Translations under genes and position numbers: made by a program
Source: Actinacidiphila sp. DG2A-62
Lineage (GTDB): Bacteria > Actinomycetota > Actinomycetes > Streptomycetales > Streptomycetaceae
Assembly: GCF_035825295.1 (NCBI RefSeq)
Contig: NZ_JAYMGI010000002.1
Coordinates: 2,086,001-2,150,000 of the forward strand
Direction: 5' to 3'
DNA: 64,000 nt
Shown here: positions 17,219 to 25,578 of the stretch, piece by piece
Layout of the letters: each line of letters opens with the position of its first letter
How positions within the stretch are numbered: position 1 is the stretch's first letter
Notes under the pieces: generated by a model
Database searches by the model: none
The model's input: only the letters and a program-made list of their open reading frames with translations
Told to the model about the DNA's origin: nothing

Positions 17219-18237
17219 CGAGTACGGGACAGGGTGGCGACAACGGACCGGCCGCGGGGGAGGTCCTGCGGTACACCGCGTTCTCGACCGATCCGGCGGG
17301 CGGCAACCCGGCCGGGGTGGTGCTGGACGCCTCCGGGCTCGACGACGCGGCGATGCTCGCCGTCGCGGCCGACGTCGGCTACTCGGAGACGGCGTTCGTG
17401 ACGGGACGCGCGGATGCGGGCGGGTCCGCGGCCGCGTCGGAAGCCGGCCCCTTGCCGGGAGCCGGGGCTGCGTCGGGAGCCGGGGCCGCGTCCGGAGCCG
17501 CAGCCGCGTCGGAAGCCGGAGCCGGGGCCGTTTCGGAAGGCGGAGCCGGGGCCGGGCGAATGCTGGACGTGCGGTACTTCAGCCCCAAGGCCGAGGTCAC
17601 GTTCTGCGGCCACGCCACCGTGGCGACCGCGGTCGCGCTGGCCGAGCGCATCGGCCCGGGCGACCTGCTGTTCCGTACCCCGGCAGGCGAGGTCCCGGTG
17701 CACGTCGCGGCCGGCGCCGACGGTGTCCTGCGGGCGACCCTCACCAGTGTCGAGCCCTCCGTCGAGGAGGCGCGGGACGCCGACGTCGCGGAGGCGCTCG
17801 CCGCGCTCGGCTGGGCGGCCGGCGACCTCGACCCCGCGCTGCCGCCGCGCATCGCCTACGCCGGCGCCCGGCACCTCGTGCTCGCCGCCGCCACCCGCGC
17901 TCGACTGGCCGACCTGCACTACGACTTCGACCGGCTCGCCGCGCTGATGACCGCGCTCGACCTGACCACGGTGCAACTGGTCTGGCGGGAGAGCGCGACG
18001 GTCTACCACGTCCGCGACCCGTTCCCGGTCGGCGGTGTGGTGGAGGACCCGGCGACCGGCGCGGCGGCCCTCGCCTTCGGCGCGTACCTGCGGCGCCTCG
18101 GCCCGGTTCCGGCCGTCCTCACCCTCCACCAGGGCGACGACCTCGGCCGCCCCGGCGTCCTCACCGTCGAGCTGCGGCCCGGCGACCCCCGGGTCCGCGT
18201 CACCGGCGCCGCGACCGCCATCCCGGCCGGGGTGTAG
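17212..18237 (+). CDS. PhzF-family isomerase with low-complexity insertion
   Basis: 341 residues. DPAGGNPAGVVL (27-38), YSETAFV with the catalytic glutamate (Glu59), FCGHATVATA (131-140) and VVEDPATGAAA identify the PhzF/diaminopimelate-epimerase fold, which catalyses proton shifts on small acids. Residues about 66-116 are an Ala/Gly/Ser/Glu repeat inserted in the strand right after the catalytic loop, absent from ordinary PhzF proteins of about 290 residues. The start overlaps the upstream gene by 7 bases. The physiological substrate is unknown. Confidence 0.82.
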   Translation: MVTSTGQGGDNGPAAGEVLRYTAFSTDPAGGNPAGVVLDASGLDDAAMLAVAADVGYSETAFVTGRADAGGSAAASEAGPLPGAGAASGAGAASGAAAASEAGAGAVSEGGAGAGRMLDVRYFSPKAEVTFCGHATVATAVALAERIGPGDLLFRTPAGEVPVHVAAGADGVLRATLTSVEPSVEEARDADVAEALAALGWAAGDLDPALPPRIAYAGARHLVLAAATRARLADLHYDFDRLAALMTALDLTTVQLVWRESATVYHVRDPFPVGGVVEDPATGAAALAFGAYLRRLGPVPAVLTLHQGDDLGRPGVLTVELRPGDPRVRVTGAATAIPAGV

Positions 18238-18317
18238 CCCGCACAGCCGTTGCGAGGTGGGAACCCCGGCCGGGCACGTCATGCCCCGTCCAGCGGGAAG
18301 AACGTGGTACGCCACGC

Positions 18318-18350
18318 GGGCGGTGCGCGCCGACGCGTCGCGCACCGCCC
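18318..18350 (+). terminator. Terminator-like hairpin after phzF-like gene
   Basis: GGGCGGTGCGCG (18318-18329) and CGCGCACCGCCC (18339-18350) form a perfect 12-base stem with a 9-base loop, 80 bases past the PhzF stop. No T-run follows, as is usual in actinobacteria. Confidence 0.6.
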
Positions 18351-18691
18351 CCACCCGATGCTCGTGCCGGCTCCCGACGGCCCCTCGCCCGGATCACTCG
18401 GATCGACGCGGTCGCCGAGCGCCTCGCGGGCGGCGAGCCCCCTCGACGTGACCGCGCCGTGGCTGTTGCGGCCCCACCGCGCGTGCACGGACCCCGGGAC
18501 GGCTTCCGCGGCGGCCCGCGAACCGGCCCGGACGCAGCACCCGCCGAGACTGCCCCCTACCCCGCCCCCGGCATGCTCGGCGGCCGTGAGGGGGAGGTCG
18601 GTTTCGTGCCGCTGCCCGGCGGCGCGGTTCGTTCCCAGAATGTGTCCCTCGTCCGTATTGAAAGGCGGCATCGCGCATAGGAAACTTCCTC

Positions 18692-18725
18692 GGCAACGTT
18701 GTCATACGCTATGGCAACGTTGTCA
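18692..18725. promoter_or_regulatory. Double LacI-type operator
   Basis: GGCAACGTTGTCA occurs twice, at 18692-18704 and 18713-18725, exactly 21 bases apart and so on the same helix face. The core GACAACGTTG / CAACGTTGTC is nearly palindromic with the central CG typical of LacI/GalR operators of sugar genes. It lies 57 bases upstream of the GH2-derived gene. No LacI regulator gene is in the window, so the repressor would be encoded elsewhere. Confidence 0.65.
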
Positions 18726-18781
18726 AAGAGCGCCGCGACCGCAGCGCCTCACCGAAGTCTTCGTGAACGGGAGCGGTGTCC

Positions 18782-21022
18782 ATGCCGAAGAACCCTCCGC
18801 ACGTGTCAGGACGCGACGCCGCCCCGGGCCGCCTCCGAGGTATGGCGCCGGAGGTGGTCGGCACGCTGCTCGCGGAAGCGCGGCTGGACACGGCGGCCGG
18901 GGCCAGGGCGGGAACGGCGTCCTGCGCCGGGTGGGATTTGGTGCTGGACGACCGCGCGGGGGTCGCGGGCGGCGCGGAGCTGTCCGCGGCGGGCGCGGCG
19001 GCGCGGGCGGACGCCTCCGATGGGCTGGAGGGACTCGACGGACTCGACGGGCTGGACGAGCTGGACGGGCTGGGCCCATTGGCCGAGCTGGATCGACTCG
19101 ACGGGCTCGACGCCATGGCCGAGTTGGACGGGCTCGGCGACCTCGGGCGCCTGGACGGCGTGGACGGCTGGGACGGCGTGGACGGCGTGGGCGGCCGGGA
19201 CGCCTTGGAGGCCCGCGACGTCTTGGGCGGCATGGGCGGCCTCGACGGCGCGGGCGGGGCGGACGACGCTTCCGACGTATCCGGCGGGTCGGCGCGCCAC
19301 TCGTGGTGGTTCGTGCGCCGGTTCGCGCTCCCGGCCGACGCGGCGAACGGGTTGCTGCTCGACGTCGAAGGGGTCGGCCACGACGCGGAGTTCTGGCTCG
19401 ACGGCCGACGGGTGGGCGCCCTGCCGCACCCGTTCGCGCGGGCGCGGTTCGACGTGACCGAGGCGGCGCGGGTCGCGGCGACCGGCGCGGGCGCGGCGGA
19501 CGCCGGCGGCGCGCGGATCGCGGCCGGCGGGACCGCCGCGAGCACCGGAACCGTCCCGGACGGCGAGACCGCCCCGAGCGGCGGATCCCTCGCAGTCGGC
19601 GGAACCGTCCCGGCCGGCGGCACCCTCACAGACAGCGGACCCGCCGCGAGCAGCGCGCCCGTCCCGGACGGTGCGACCGCCCCGCACAGTGAGCCCATCC
19701 CGCACAGTCAGCCCATCCCGCACAGCGAGCCCGCCCCGCACCGCGAGACCTTCCCGAACCGCGACACCGCCGCAGGCGGCCCCCGCCTGCGGACGCTGGT
19801 CGTGCGGCTCGCGCCCGAGCCGCATCTGGCCGGGGCCTGGGCGCAGGCGCCGGCGGTCGCGCCGCGCTGCCCCGACGCGGCCGCGCGGCCGGCTCGACGG
19901 GCCACGGCGCAGAGCGTGGCCGCGCTGCTGGCCCCGCGGGTACGGCTCCGGGCGCGGCCGTCCGCCTCCCCCGCCGGTGCGCGCGGCGCGACGGCGTACC
20001 GCGACCCGGCGACGCTCGCCGCACTGGACCTCGGGGTCCGCGGCTGGTGGCCCGGGGAGCCCGGGGAGTGGGAGGCGGCGCGGGAGGGCGCGGGGCTGCC
20101 CGAGGCGTTCGTGCGCGCGGTGGAGGAGCGGCTGGGCGCCGCGACCTCGGCGGCGGCCTTCCTGCGCAGGGCGCGGATCGTGGACTACGAGAGCCTGCGC
20201 GCGGCCGTGGAGGCCGCCGCCGCCCGGCCGTTGCGGCACGCCGGGGTCCGCGGAGGCGGCACGGGACGGCCCGACGCGGGGCCGGAGGTCGTGACGGGGT
20301 GGACCGACGCGGGACGCTGCGGGGTGCGCGCGGCGCGGGCGCGGCTGCACGTCCAGGCGGACCCGCGCGACGGCGCGGTGGTCGTGGTCAACCGGGGGCC
20401 GGACGCGCTGCGCGGCGCGACGGTCACCGCGCGGTTGTACGACCTGGCCGGCCGGCCGCTGGCCGCGCCGGTGACCGCGGCCGCCGACGTCCCGGCGGCC
20501 GGGGCCGCCCGCGTGCTGACCGTGCCCTTCGAACGCGCCCTGCCCGCGGCCCACTTGCTGCGGCTGACCCTCACCGGCCCGGACGGCGTTCCGGCCGCCG
20601 CCAACGACTACTGGCGGCACCGCACTCCGACGGATCTTCGCTGCGTCAACGGCCTGCCGTTCACAGGGCTTTCGCTGCGGACGTCCGCGGCCGGGCGCTC
20701 GGCGGTGACGGCCGTGGTCACCAACACCGGTGCGTGGCCCGCCGCGTGGGTGCGCGTCGCGGTGCGCGGGCGGGAAACGCCCCTGGACTCCGCCGTTTCG
20801 GACGCCGCCGTCCTGAACTCCGCGGCCCTGGACGCCGCGACGCCGGACGCTGTTCCGCAGGACGACGCCGCGCCCGACGCGGCGCACTTCCCGTGCCTGC
20901 TGCCCGGCGAGTCGCGCGCGGTGACCCTGGGGTGCGGCGCCGGGCCGGCGGCCTCCGGGTCGGCGGGCGCCGTCCAGGTGGTCGCGGAGGCGTACAACGC
21001 GCTTGCGGCGCGGGCTTGTTGA
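18782..21022 (+). CDS. GH2-derived protein lacking the catalytic barrel, with Leu-Asp-Gly repeats
   Basis: 746 residues. Segments match glycoside hydrolase family 2 exo-beta-glucosaminidase/mannosidase proteins: an N-terminal strand (GWDLVLDD near 50), the sugar-binding jelly-roll (SWWFVRRFALPA; LLLDVEGVGHDAEFWLDGRR; ARFDVTEAARV; RTLVVRLAPEPH), and the C-terminal part (AFLRRARIVDYESLRAAVEA, then LHVQADPRDGAVVVVNRG, an Ig-like domain). The roughly 300-residue TIM barrel with its two catalytic glutamates, normally between these parts, is absent. Residues about 80-165 are (L/M)(D/G)-rich repeats, and 235-335 a Pro/Gly/Ser/His repeat. It is probably a non-enzymatic or decaying glycan-related protein. 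ATG 18782 has GGGAG 8 bases upstream. Confidence 0.6.
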   Translation: MPKNPPHVSGRDAAPGRLRGMAPEVVGTLLAEARLDTAAGARAGTASCAGWDLVLDDRAGVAGGAELSAAGAAARADASDGLEGLDGLDGLDELDGLGPLAELDRLDGLDAMAELDGLGDLGRLDGVDGWDGVDGVGGRDALEARDVLGGMGGLDGAGGADDASDVSGGSARHSWWFVRRFALPADAANGLLLDVEGVGHDAEFWLDGRRVGALPHPFARARFDVTEAARVAATGAGAADAGGARIAAGGTAASTGTVPDGETAPSGGSLAVGGTVPAGGTLTDSGPAASSAPVPDGATAPHSEPIPHSQPIPHSEPAPHRETFPNRDTAAGGPRLRTLVVRLAPEPHLAGAWAQAPAVAPRCPDAAARPARRATAQSVAALLAPRVRLRARPSASPAGARGATAYRDPATLAALDLGVRGWWPGEPGEWEAAREGAGLPEAFVRAVEERLGAATSAAAFLRRARIVDYESLRAAVEAAAARPLRHAGVRGGGTGRPDAGPEVVTGWTDAGRCGVRAARARLHVQADPRDGAVVVVNRGPDALRGATVTARLYDLAGRPLAAPVTAAADVPAAGAARVLTVPFERALPAAHLLRLTLTGPDGVPAAANDYWRHRTPTDLRCVNGLPFTGLSLRTSAAGRSAVTAVVTNTGAWPAAWVRVAVRGRETPLDSAVSDAAVLNSAALDAATPDAVPQDDAAPDAAHFPCLLPGESRAVTLGCGAGPAASGSAGAVQVVAEAYNALAARAC
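19020..19270 (+). repeat. Degenerate LDG-coding repeat
   Basis: Irregular 6- to 9-base units (variants of CTGGACGGC / CTCGACGGG) code for runs of Leu-Asp-Gly and Leu-Asp-Glu within the GH2-derived protein. They replace the loop that in GH2 enzymes joins the first strands of the sugar-binding domain. Confidence 0.7.
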
Positions 21023-21040
21023 GTTCGTACCGCGTCGAGC

Positions 21041-21086
21041 GGACGCCGGCGGCGGCCGGATGCCTTCCCGGCCGCCGCCGGCGTCC
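21041..21086. terminator. Bidirectional terminator hairpin
   Basis: GGACGCCGGCGGCGGCCGG (21041-21059) is perfectly complementary to 21068-21086, giving a 19-base stem with an 8-base loop. It lies exactly between the convergent GH2-derived and KDPG-aldolase genes and would stop transcription in both directions. Confidence 0.85.
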
Positions 21087-21109
21087 CCCACCCCGTCCGC
21101 GGTGGGCCG

Positions 21110-21733
21110 TCAACGGCCGCTGAGCGCGGCGGCTTCCGCGGCCAGCGCGGCGACCCGGTCCCAGGCGCGGGCGCGCAGCGCGTCCTGCGGCAGCATCCAT
21201 GTGCCGCCCACGCAGGCGACGTTGGGCAGGCGCAGGTACGCCGGGGCGCGGTCGGCGTCGATGCCGCCGGTGGGGCAGAAGCGGGCGCGCGGCAGCGGCG
21301 AGGCCAGCGAGCGCAGGTAGTCCGGGCCGCCGGCCGCCTCCGCGGGGAAGAACTTCATGTCGGTGACGCCGCGCTCCAGCAGGCCGAGCGCTTCGCCGAC
21401 GGTGGAGACGCCGGGCAGGAACGGCAGTCCCGAGTCCCGCAGCGCGTCGAGCAGGCGGTCGGTCCAGCCGGGGCTGACCAGGAAGCGGGCGCCGGCCTCG
21501 ACGGCGGCGGCGGCCTGTTCCCGGCCGAGCACGGTCCCCGCGCCCACGACGGCGCCGGGCACGGCGTGGGCGACGGCCCGGATCGCCTCCAGCGCGGCCG
21601 GCGTGCGCAGCGTGATCTCGATCGCGGTCAGGCCGCCGTCGACCAGGGCCCTGGCCAGGGGGACGGCGTCCTCGGCGTCCTCCAGCACCACGACCGGGAC
21701 GACGGCCGGGGCGAGGTCGAACACGGATTGCAT
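21110..21733 (-). CDS. eda: KHG/KDPG aldolase
   Basis: 207 residues forming the short class I aldolase barrel. VVPVVVLEDAEDA opens the fold, ITLRTPAAL carries the conserved ITLRT, VVGAGTVL and FLVSPG follow, and DMKFFPAE contains the Schiff-base lysine. CPTGGID closes the phosphate site. It cleaves 2-keto-3-deoxy-6-phosphogluconate or 4-hydroxy-2-oxoglutarate to pyruvate plus an aldehyde. ATG 21733 has AAGGA 7 bases upstream. No kinase or dehydratase partner gene lies next to it. Confidence 0.9.
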   Translation of the reverse strand: MQSVFDLAPAVVPVVVLEDAEDAVPLARALVDGGLTAIEITLRTPAALEAIRAVAHAVPGAVVGAGTVLGREQAAAAVEAGARFLVSPGWTDRLLDALRDSGLPFLPGVSTVGEALGLLERGVTDMKFFPAEAAGGPDYLRSLASPLPRARFCPTGGIDADRAPAYLRLPNVACVGGTWMLPQDALRARAWDRVAALAAEAAALSGR

Positions 21734-21904
21734 CCGGTCATCCTTGCCCGCACGCCCACCTCCCGCAACGCGCGTTGCACCCCTCGCAACGACCGCGCCC
21801 ACGCGAGCCGGCGCCCCGTCCGGGCGGCTCCTCCCGTCGCTGCGGGGAGGCGGTGTGCGGCCGCGCGGCGGGCGGCTGTGCGGCTGTGCGGCTGTGCGGC
21901 AAGC

Positions 21905-22798
21905 TCAGACCACCATGACCCTGCGCCCGCGCGTGTGGCCGCTCCGGCTGTCGGTGTGGGCTGCCGCGGCGTCGGCGAGCGGGTACGCCTTGTCGACCGG
22001 GATGCGCAGCTTTCCCCGTGTGATGAGGTCGACCGTCTCGGTGAGCGCCTGCGGCACGCTCCCGGCCACGCCGGAGAACCGGACCCCGAGCCCGGGGGCG
22101 GCGAGGTCGGCGATGGAGATCACCTTCCGCGGGTCCCCGGTGAGTTCGACGAGTTCACGGATCACGCCCGAGCCGGCCAGGTCGAGGGCCGCGTCGATCC
22201 GGCCGAGCGCGCGCACGCGTTCCACCCAGCCGTCGCCGTACGTCGTGGCGACGGCACCCAGGCTCCGCAGGTAGTCCTGGTTCGCGGCCCCGGCGGTGCC
22301 GACGACCGCGATGCCGCGGTCGCGGGCGACCTGCAGCACCGCCGACCCGACTCCCCCGGACGCCCCGCTGACCAGCAGCGTCTGTCCCGGCCGCACGCCG
22401 ACCTCGCGGATGACGCGCAGCGCGGTCTCCATCACCGAGGGGTAGCCGGCCGCCTCCTCGAACGTCAGCCCTTCGGGCATGCGGGCCCAGGCCGACAGCA
22501 CGGCGAACTCGGCATACGTGCTGGATCCTTCGCCGAACACGCGGTCGCCGACGGCGACCCCTTCGACGCCCTCCCCCACCTCGTCCACCACCCCGGCGGC
22601 GTCCTGTCCGACTCCCGACGGCAGGACGAGCGGATGGGCGCCCAGGACCTGGCCCTCACGGAGCCTCCAGTCGACGGGGTTCACACCCGCCGCGCGCACG
22701 GCGACGCGTATCCGGCCGGGCCCCGCGTGGGGTTCCTCGGCATCGATCAGTTGCAGGACGTCAGGGCCGCCGAACTCGGCGAAGCTCACCATCTTCAT
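21905..22798 (-). CDS. NADP-dependent quinone oxidoreductase (MDR family, zinc-free)
   Basis: 297 residues. The GroES-like N-terminal domain (VRAAGVNPVDWRLREG; GQDAAGVVDEVGEGV) is followed by the nucleotide-binding motif LLVSGASGGVGSAVLQVA. Structural-zinc cysteines are absent, as in quinone oxidoreductases. It probably reduces quinones or enones with NADPH. It is divergent from a TetR gene with one strong palindrome between them, so the regulator very likely controls this enzyme. Confidence 0.88.
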   Translation of the reverse strand: MKMVSFAEFGGPDVLQLIDAEEPHAGPGRIRVAVRAAGVNPVDWRLREGQVLGAHPLVLPSGVGQDAAGVVDEVGEGVEGVAVGDRVFGEGSSTYAEFAVLSAWARMPEGLTFEEAAGYPSVMETALRVIREVGVRPGQTLLVSGASGGVGSAVLQVARDRGIAVVGTAGAANQDYLRSLGAVATTYGDGWVERVRALGRIDAALDLAGSGVIRELVELTGDPRKVISIADLAAPGLGVRFSGVAGSVPQALTETVDLITRGKLRIPVDKAYPLADAAAAHTDSRSGHTRGRRVMVV

Positions 22799-22813
22799 GC
22801 CGGGACGGTAACA

Positions 22814-22841
22814 CTAACGGTTCCATTACTGAAACCGTTAG
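22814..22841. promoter_or_regulatory. TetR operator between oxidoreductase and tetR
   Basis: CTAACGGTT (22814-22822) and AACCGTTAG (22833-22841) form perfect 9-base arms around 10 bases. The palindrome is AT-rich against the surroundings, lies 16 bases from the oxidoreductase start and 27 bases from the tetR start, and would cover both promoters. Confidence 0.75.
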
Positions 22842-22855
22842 GATTTCGTACCTGC

Positions 22856-22861
22856 TAGCGT
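22856..22861 (+). promoter_or_regulatory. -10 box of a possible leaderless tetR transcript
   Basis: TAGCGT ends 6 bases before the tetR ATG, and no Shine-Dalgarno is present, so transcription would start at or next to the ATG. Confidence 0.4.
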
Positions 22862-22867
22862 TGGTGC

Positions 22868-23455
22868 ATGACCGTGTCGTCCGGGCGCCGCGAGCGCAAG
22901 AAGGCCGCAACCCGCCAGAAGATTGCCGACACCGCCGTACGGCTCTTCCTGGACCGCGGGTACGACGCGGTGGGCATCCGCGACGTGGCCGCCGAGGCCG
23001 ACGTGGCCGTCACCACCGTCTTCGCGCATTTCGCCTCCAAAGAGGCCCTGGTGTTCGAGCGGGACGCGGACTTCGAGCAGCGCCTGACGCGGGCGGTCAC
23101 CGACCGGCAGCCGCACGAGCCGCTCCTCCCCGCGCTGCGCCGCGTGATCGAGGCCCTGGTGGACCACTGCACGGCCGACGGCGCGGACCCGGTCTGGCGC
23201 ATGGTCGACGCCTCACCCGCCCTGCGGGACTACGAGGAGTCGATGAGGCTGCGCCACGCGCAGTCCCTCGCGAACGCCCTCGCCGCCGATCCCCGGCTGC
23301 CGCAGACCGCGACGGCGGGCCGGGCCCTCGCGAGGTTCGTGATCGACGCCTACTCGCTGGCCCGTGAGTCCGCCGATCCCCAGGCCGCCCTGGACGAGGT
23401 CTTCCCGATGATCGAGGCGGCCTGGGAGGCCGCCGCCCCTGCCCCACGCGCGTGA
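22868..23455 (+). CDS. TetR-family repressor
   Basis: 195 residues. The N-terminal helix-turn-helix reads RQKIADTAVRLFLDRGYDAV then VAAEADVAVTTVFAHFASKEAL, the standard TetR DNA-binding layout; the C-terminal two-thirds is helical and variable, forming the ligand pocket. The start lacks a ribosome site. Its divergent partner and the palindrome at 22814-22841 indicate local autoregulation and control of the quinone oxidoreductase, probably relieved by an electrophile or drug. Confidence 0.9.
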   Translation: MTVSSGRRERKKAATRQKIADTAVRLFLDRGYDAVGIRDVAAEADVAVTTVFAHFASKEALVFERDADFEQRLTRAVTDRQPHEPLLPALRRVIEALVDHCTADGADPVWRMVDASPALRDYEESMRLRHAQSLANALAADPRLPQTATAGRALARFVIDAYSLARESADPQAALDEVFPMIEAAWEAAAPAPRA

Positions 23456-23696
23456 GGAAGCCGTCGGGACGCTCGGCAAGGAGCGCCCGACCGGGGGTAG
23501 ACGGGTACGGGTGAGGGACGTACGGGCGAGGGGCGCACAGGACAGTTGCCGTTTGACAATGATGGCCGCGCGGCAACAGAGTGACCCCTGGTCGGGGTGC
23601 TCGGGGAAGGACAGGGAACGGTGGCCGAGGACCGCTCTGTGTGCCGCCGGCCCGCGTACGGCGCGCGCCCGGCGGCCGGCCGCTCCCGCGGGCGGT

Positions 23697-24179
23697 TCAG
23701 GCCGTCCGGCTGCCGGCGTCCTGGGCGGCGCCGTGTATCTGCGTAGCCGCGGCGGCGCAGAACGCCTCCAGTCCCTCCAGCAGCGCGACCCGGCGGGCCG
23801 CGGGCACCTCCGCGAGCACCGCCCGCAGTTCCCGCTCCCTGCGCGTGCGCAGATCGGCCAGGAAGGCGCGCCCCCGGCTGCTCAGGTGCAGGCGCACCTC
23901 GCGCCGGTTCTCCGGACTCGGCACCCGCTCGACGAAGCCCGCGGCCTGGAGCCGGTCGAAGAGCCGGCTGGTGGCCGGCGGGGTGGAGGCGAGGGACTCG
24001 GCGAGCGTCCGCAGGTTGATGCCGTCGTGGTGTTCGAGGATGTGCAGCACGCGCAGCTGGGACGCGGAGGTGGGCGTGGTCGAGGCACGGCCCCACACGA
24101 CCTCCAGCAGCTCGACGGCCGTGGTGGTCACGCGGGCGACCTCATCGGGCTCAGGGCGACGGAAGGCAGTCACGGTCAC
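23697..24179 (-). CDS. MarR-family regulator
   Basis: 160 residues with a winged helix: SQLRVLHILEHHDGINLRTLAESL, then PPATSRLFDRLQAAGFVERV and the wing NRREVRLHLSSRGRAFL. It is paralogous to the MarR-like protein at 30445-30951 (both share the LCDRL/LFDRL recognition helix and RREVRL wing), and the two genes bracket the partner-switching cluster. It is divergent from the SpoIIE phosphatase gene, which it may control. Confidence 0.87.
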   Translation of the reverse strand: MTVTAFRRPEPDEVARVTTTAVELLEVVWGRASTTPTSASQLRVLHILEHHDGINLRTLAESLASTPPATSRLFDRLQAAGFVERVPSPENRREVRLHLSSRGRAFLADLRTRRERELRAVLAEVPAARRVALLEGLEAFCAAAATQIHGAAQDAGSRTA

Positions 24180-24319
24180 ACTCTCGCAGGCGCTGGGATG
24201 CCCGTCAGCGTACTCGCCGCCCGGGCCGGCCCGGCGGCCCGCTGGTCCATGCGGCCGATCGCCGAACCCGCCCCCGGGCGGAACCGCACGTTGTCCGGAA
24301 AGGTTGGTGCAGTCCTCCA

Positions 24320-25510
24320 GTGAACAGATACCAGGCCGCTGAGCGCGCCCTGCGTACAGCGGCCCCGCACGCGTTGCTCGACGCCGTCCGCGCGGTCCTC
24401 GCCGAGCACTACGGCGCCGAGGACGTCGAGTTGTTCATGGCCGATTACGGTCTCAGCGTGCTTCAACCGGTGTCAATACTGCCGCACACGCTGGAGCCGG
24501 TGTCGGTGCACAACAGCTCGGCCGGCCGCGCCTTCGGCTCGCAGGCGCCCTTCGTCGAGGACCTGCGGGACGGCAGGGCGCGGCTGCACCTGCCGGTGAG
24601 CGTGCGCGGCGACCGGCTGGGCGTGCTCTGCGTGACCCTGCCGGGGAAGGACGCGGCCCGCCGGTACGCCGCCGAACTGGCCGACATCGCCGAGGTGCTC
24701 GGGCACGAGGTGATCGTGGCCGAGCGCGACACCGACCTGTACCTGCAGGCGCGGCGCAAGGACCGGCTCACGCTGGCCGCCGAGATGCAGTGGCAGCTGC
24801 TGCCCGGCCGCTCGTGCGCCCGCCCGGAGTACGAGTTGGGCGCCCAGCTGGAACCGGCCTACGCCATCTTCGGCGACAACTTCGACTGGTCGGCCACCGC
24901 GGACCGGCTCACGCTCTACGTCACCAACGGCATGGGCGAGGGCATCGAGGCCGCACTGCTGACGAGCCTGGCCATCAACGCCCTGCGCAACGCCCGCCGG
25001 GCCGGCGTCTCCATCGCCGACCAGGCCGCCCTGGCCGACCAGGCCGTCTACGCGCAGTACCGGGGCCGCTGCTACCTGTCCGTCCTGATGCTCGACTTCG
25101 ACATCGCCACCGGCACGGCGCAGGTGGTGGACGCGGGCTCGCCCCAGGTGCTGCGCCTGCGCGACGGCAAGGTGGAGCGGATCGGGCTGGACGCCCAACT
25201 GCCGCTGGGCATGTTCGAGGAGACCGACTACGTGGCGGAGGACGTCCAGGTGCTGCCCGGCGACCGGCTGGTCTTCGTCAGCGACGGCGTCCACGCGGTG
25301 GCCTCCCCGAGGGGCGAGACCTACGGCGAAGTGGCCCTGGAGCGCGCCATCCACGCCACCCGGCTGCTGCCCGCCGCCGAGGTCCCGCGCGCCATCCTGC
25401 GCGAGTTGACCGGGCACCGCGGCGAAGCGGCCGCGGACGACGACGCCCTGGTCGTGTGCCTGGACTGGCACGGGGCGCCTGCCGGGGACGGGCACGGGGC
25501 GGCCCGCTGA
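24320..25510 (+). CDS. GAF/SpoIIE-type serine phosphatase, one metal ligand altered
   Basis: 396 residues. The N-terminal 150 residues look like a GAF sensor (LHLPVSVRGDRLGVLCVTLP) and the rest is a PP2C/SpoIIE domain: GDNFDWS, GMGEGIEAALLTSLA, FVSDGVHAV and DDDALVVCL. In the usual D-G-x-G-H-G motif the aspartate is replaced by asparagine (TNGMGEG), which should weaken metal binding. Such phosphatases dephosphorylate STAS-domain anti-anti-sigma factors. The GTG start has no strong ribosome site. It lies just upstream of the RsbR-S-T operon. Confidence 0.8.
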   Translation: MNRYQAAERALRTAAPHALLDAVRAVLAEHYGAEDVELFMADYGLSVLQPVSILPHTLEPVSVHNSSAGRAFGSQAPFVEDLRDGRARLHLPVSVRGDRLGVLCVTLPGKDAARRYAAELADIAEVLGHEVIVAERDTDLYLQARRKDRLTLAAEMQWQLLPGRSCARPEYELGAQLEPAYAIFGDNFDWSATADRLTLYVTNGMGEGIEAALLTSLAINALRNARRAGVSIADQAALADQAVYAQYRGRCYLSVLMLDFDIATGTAQVVDAGSPQVLRLRDGKVERIGLDAQLPLGMFEETDYVAEDVQVLPGDRLVFVSDGVHAVASPRGETYGEVALERAIHATRLLPAAEVPRAILRELTGHRGEAAADDDALVVCLDWHGAPAGDGHGAAR

Positions 25511-25578
25511 GACGGGGCCGGCGGCCGCGCCGGATGCGGAGATCCCGTGTTGGCCGCCTCCGGCACGCGCGCTAACGT

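Larger units (their letters stand above)
18238..18781. other. 544-base non-coding region
   Basis: Apart from the hairpin at 18318-18350 and the paired operators at 18692-18725 listed separately, no convincing gene is seen. Short reading frames here lack conserved motifs and ribosome sites. Confidence 0.6.

Noticed and set aside
18279..18671. A 130-codon frame in the gap after phzF
   Set aside because: No ribosome site or conserved motif was found, and the frame crosses the terminator hairpin.
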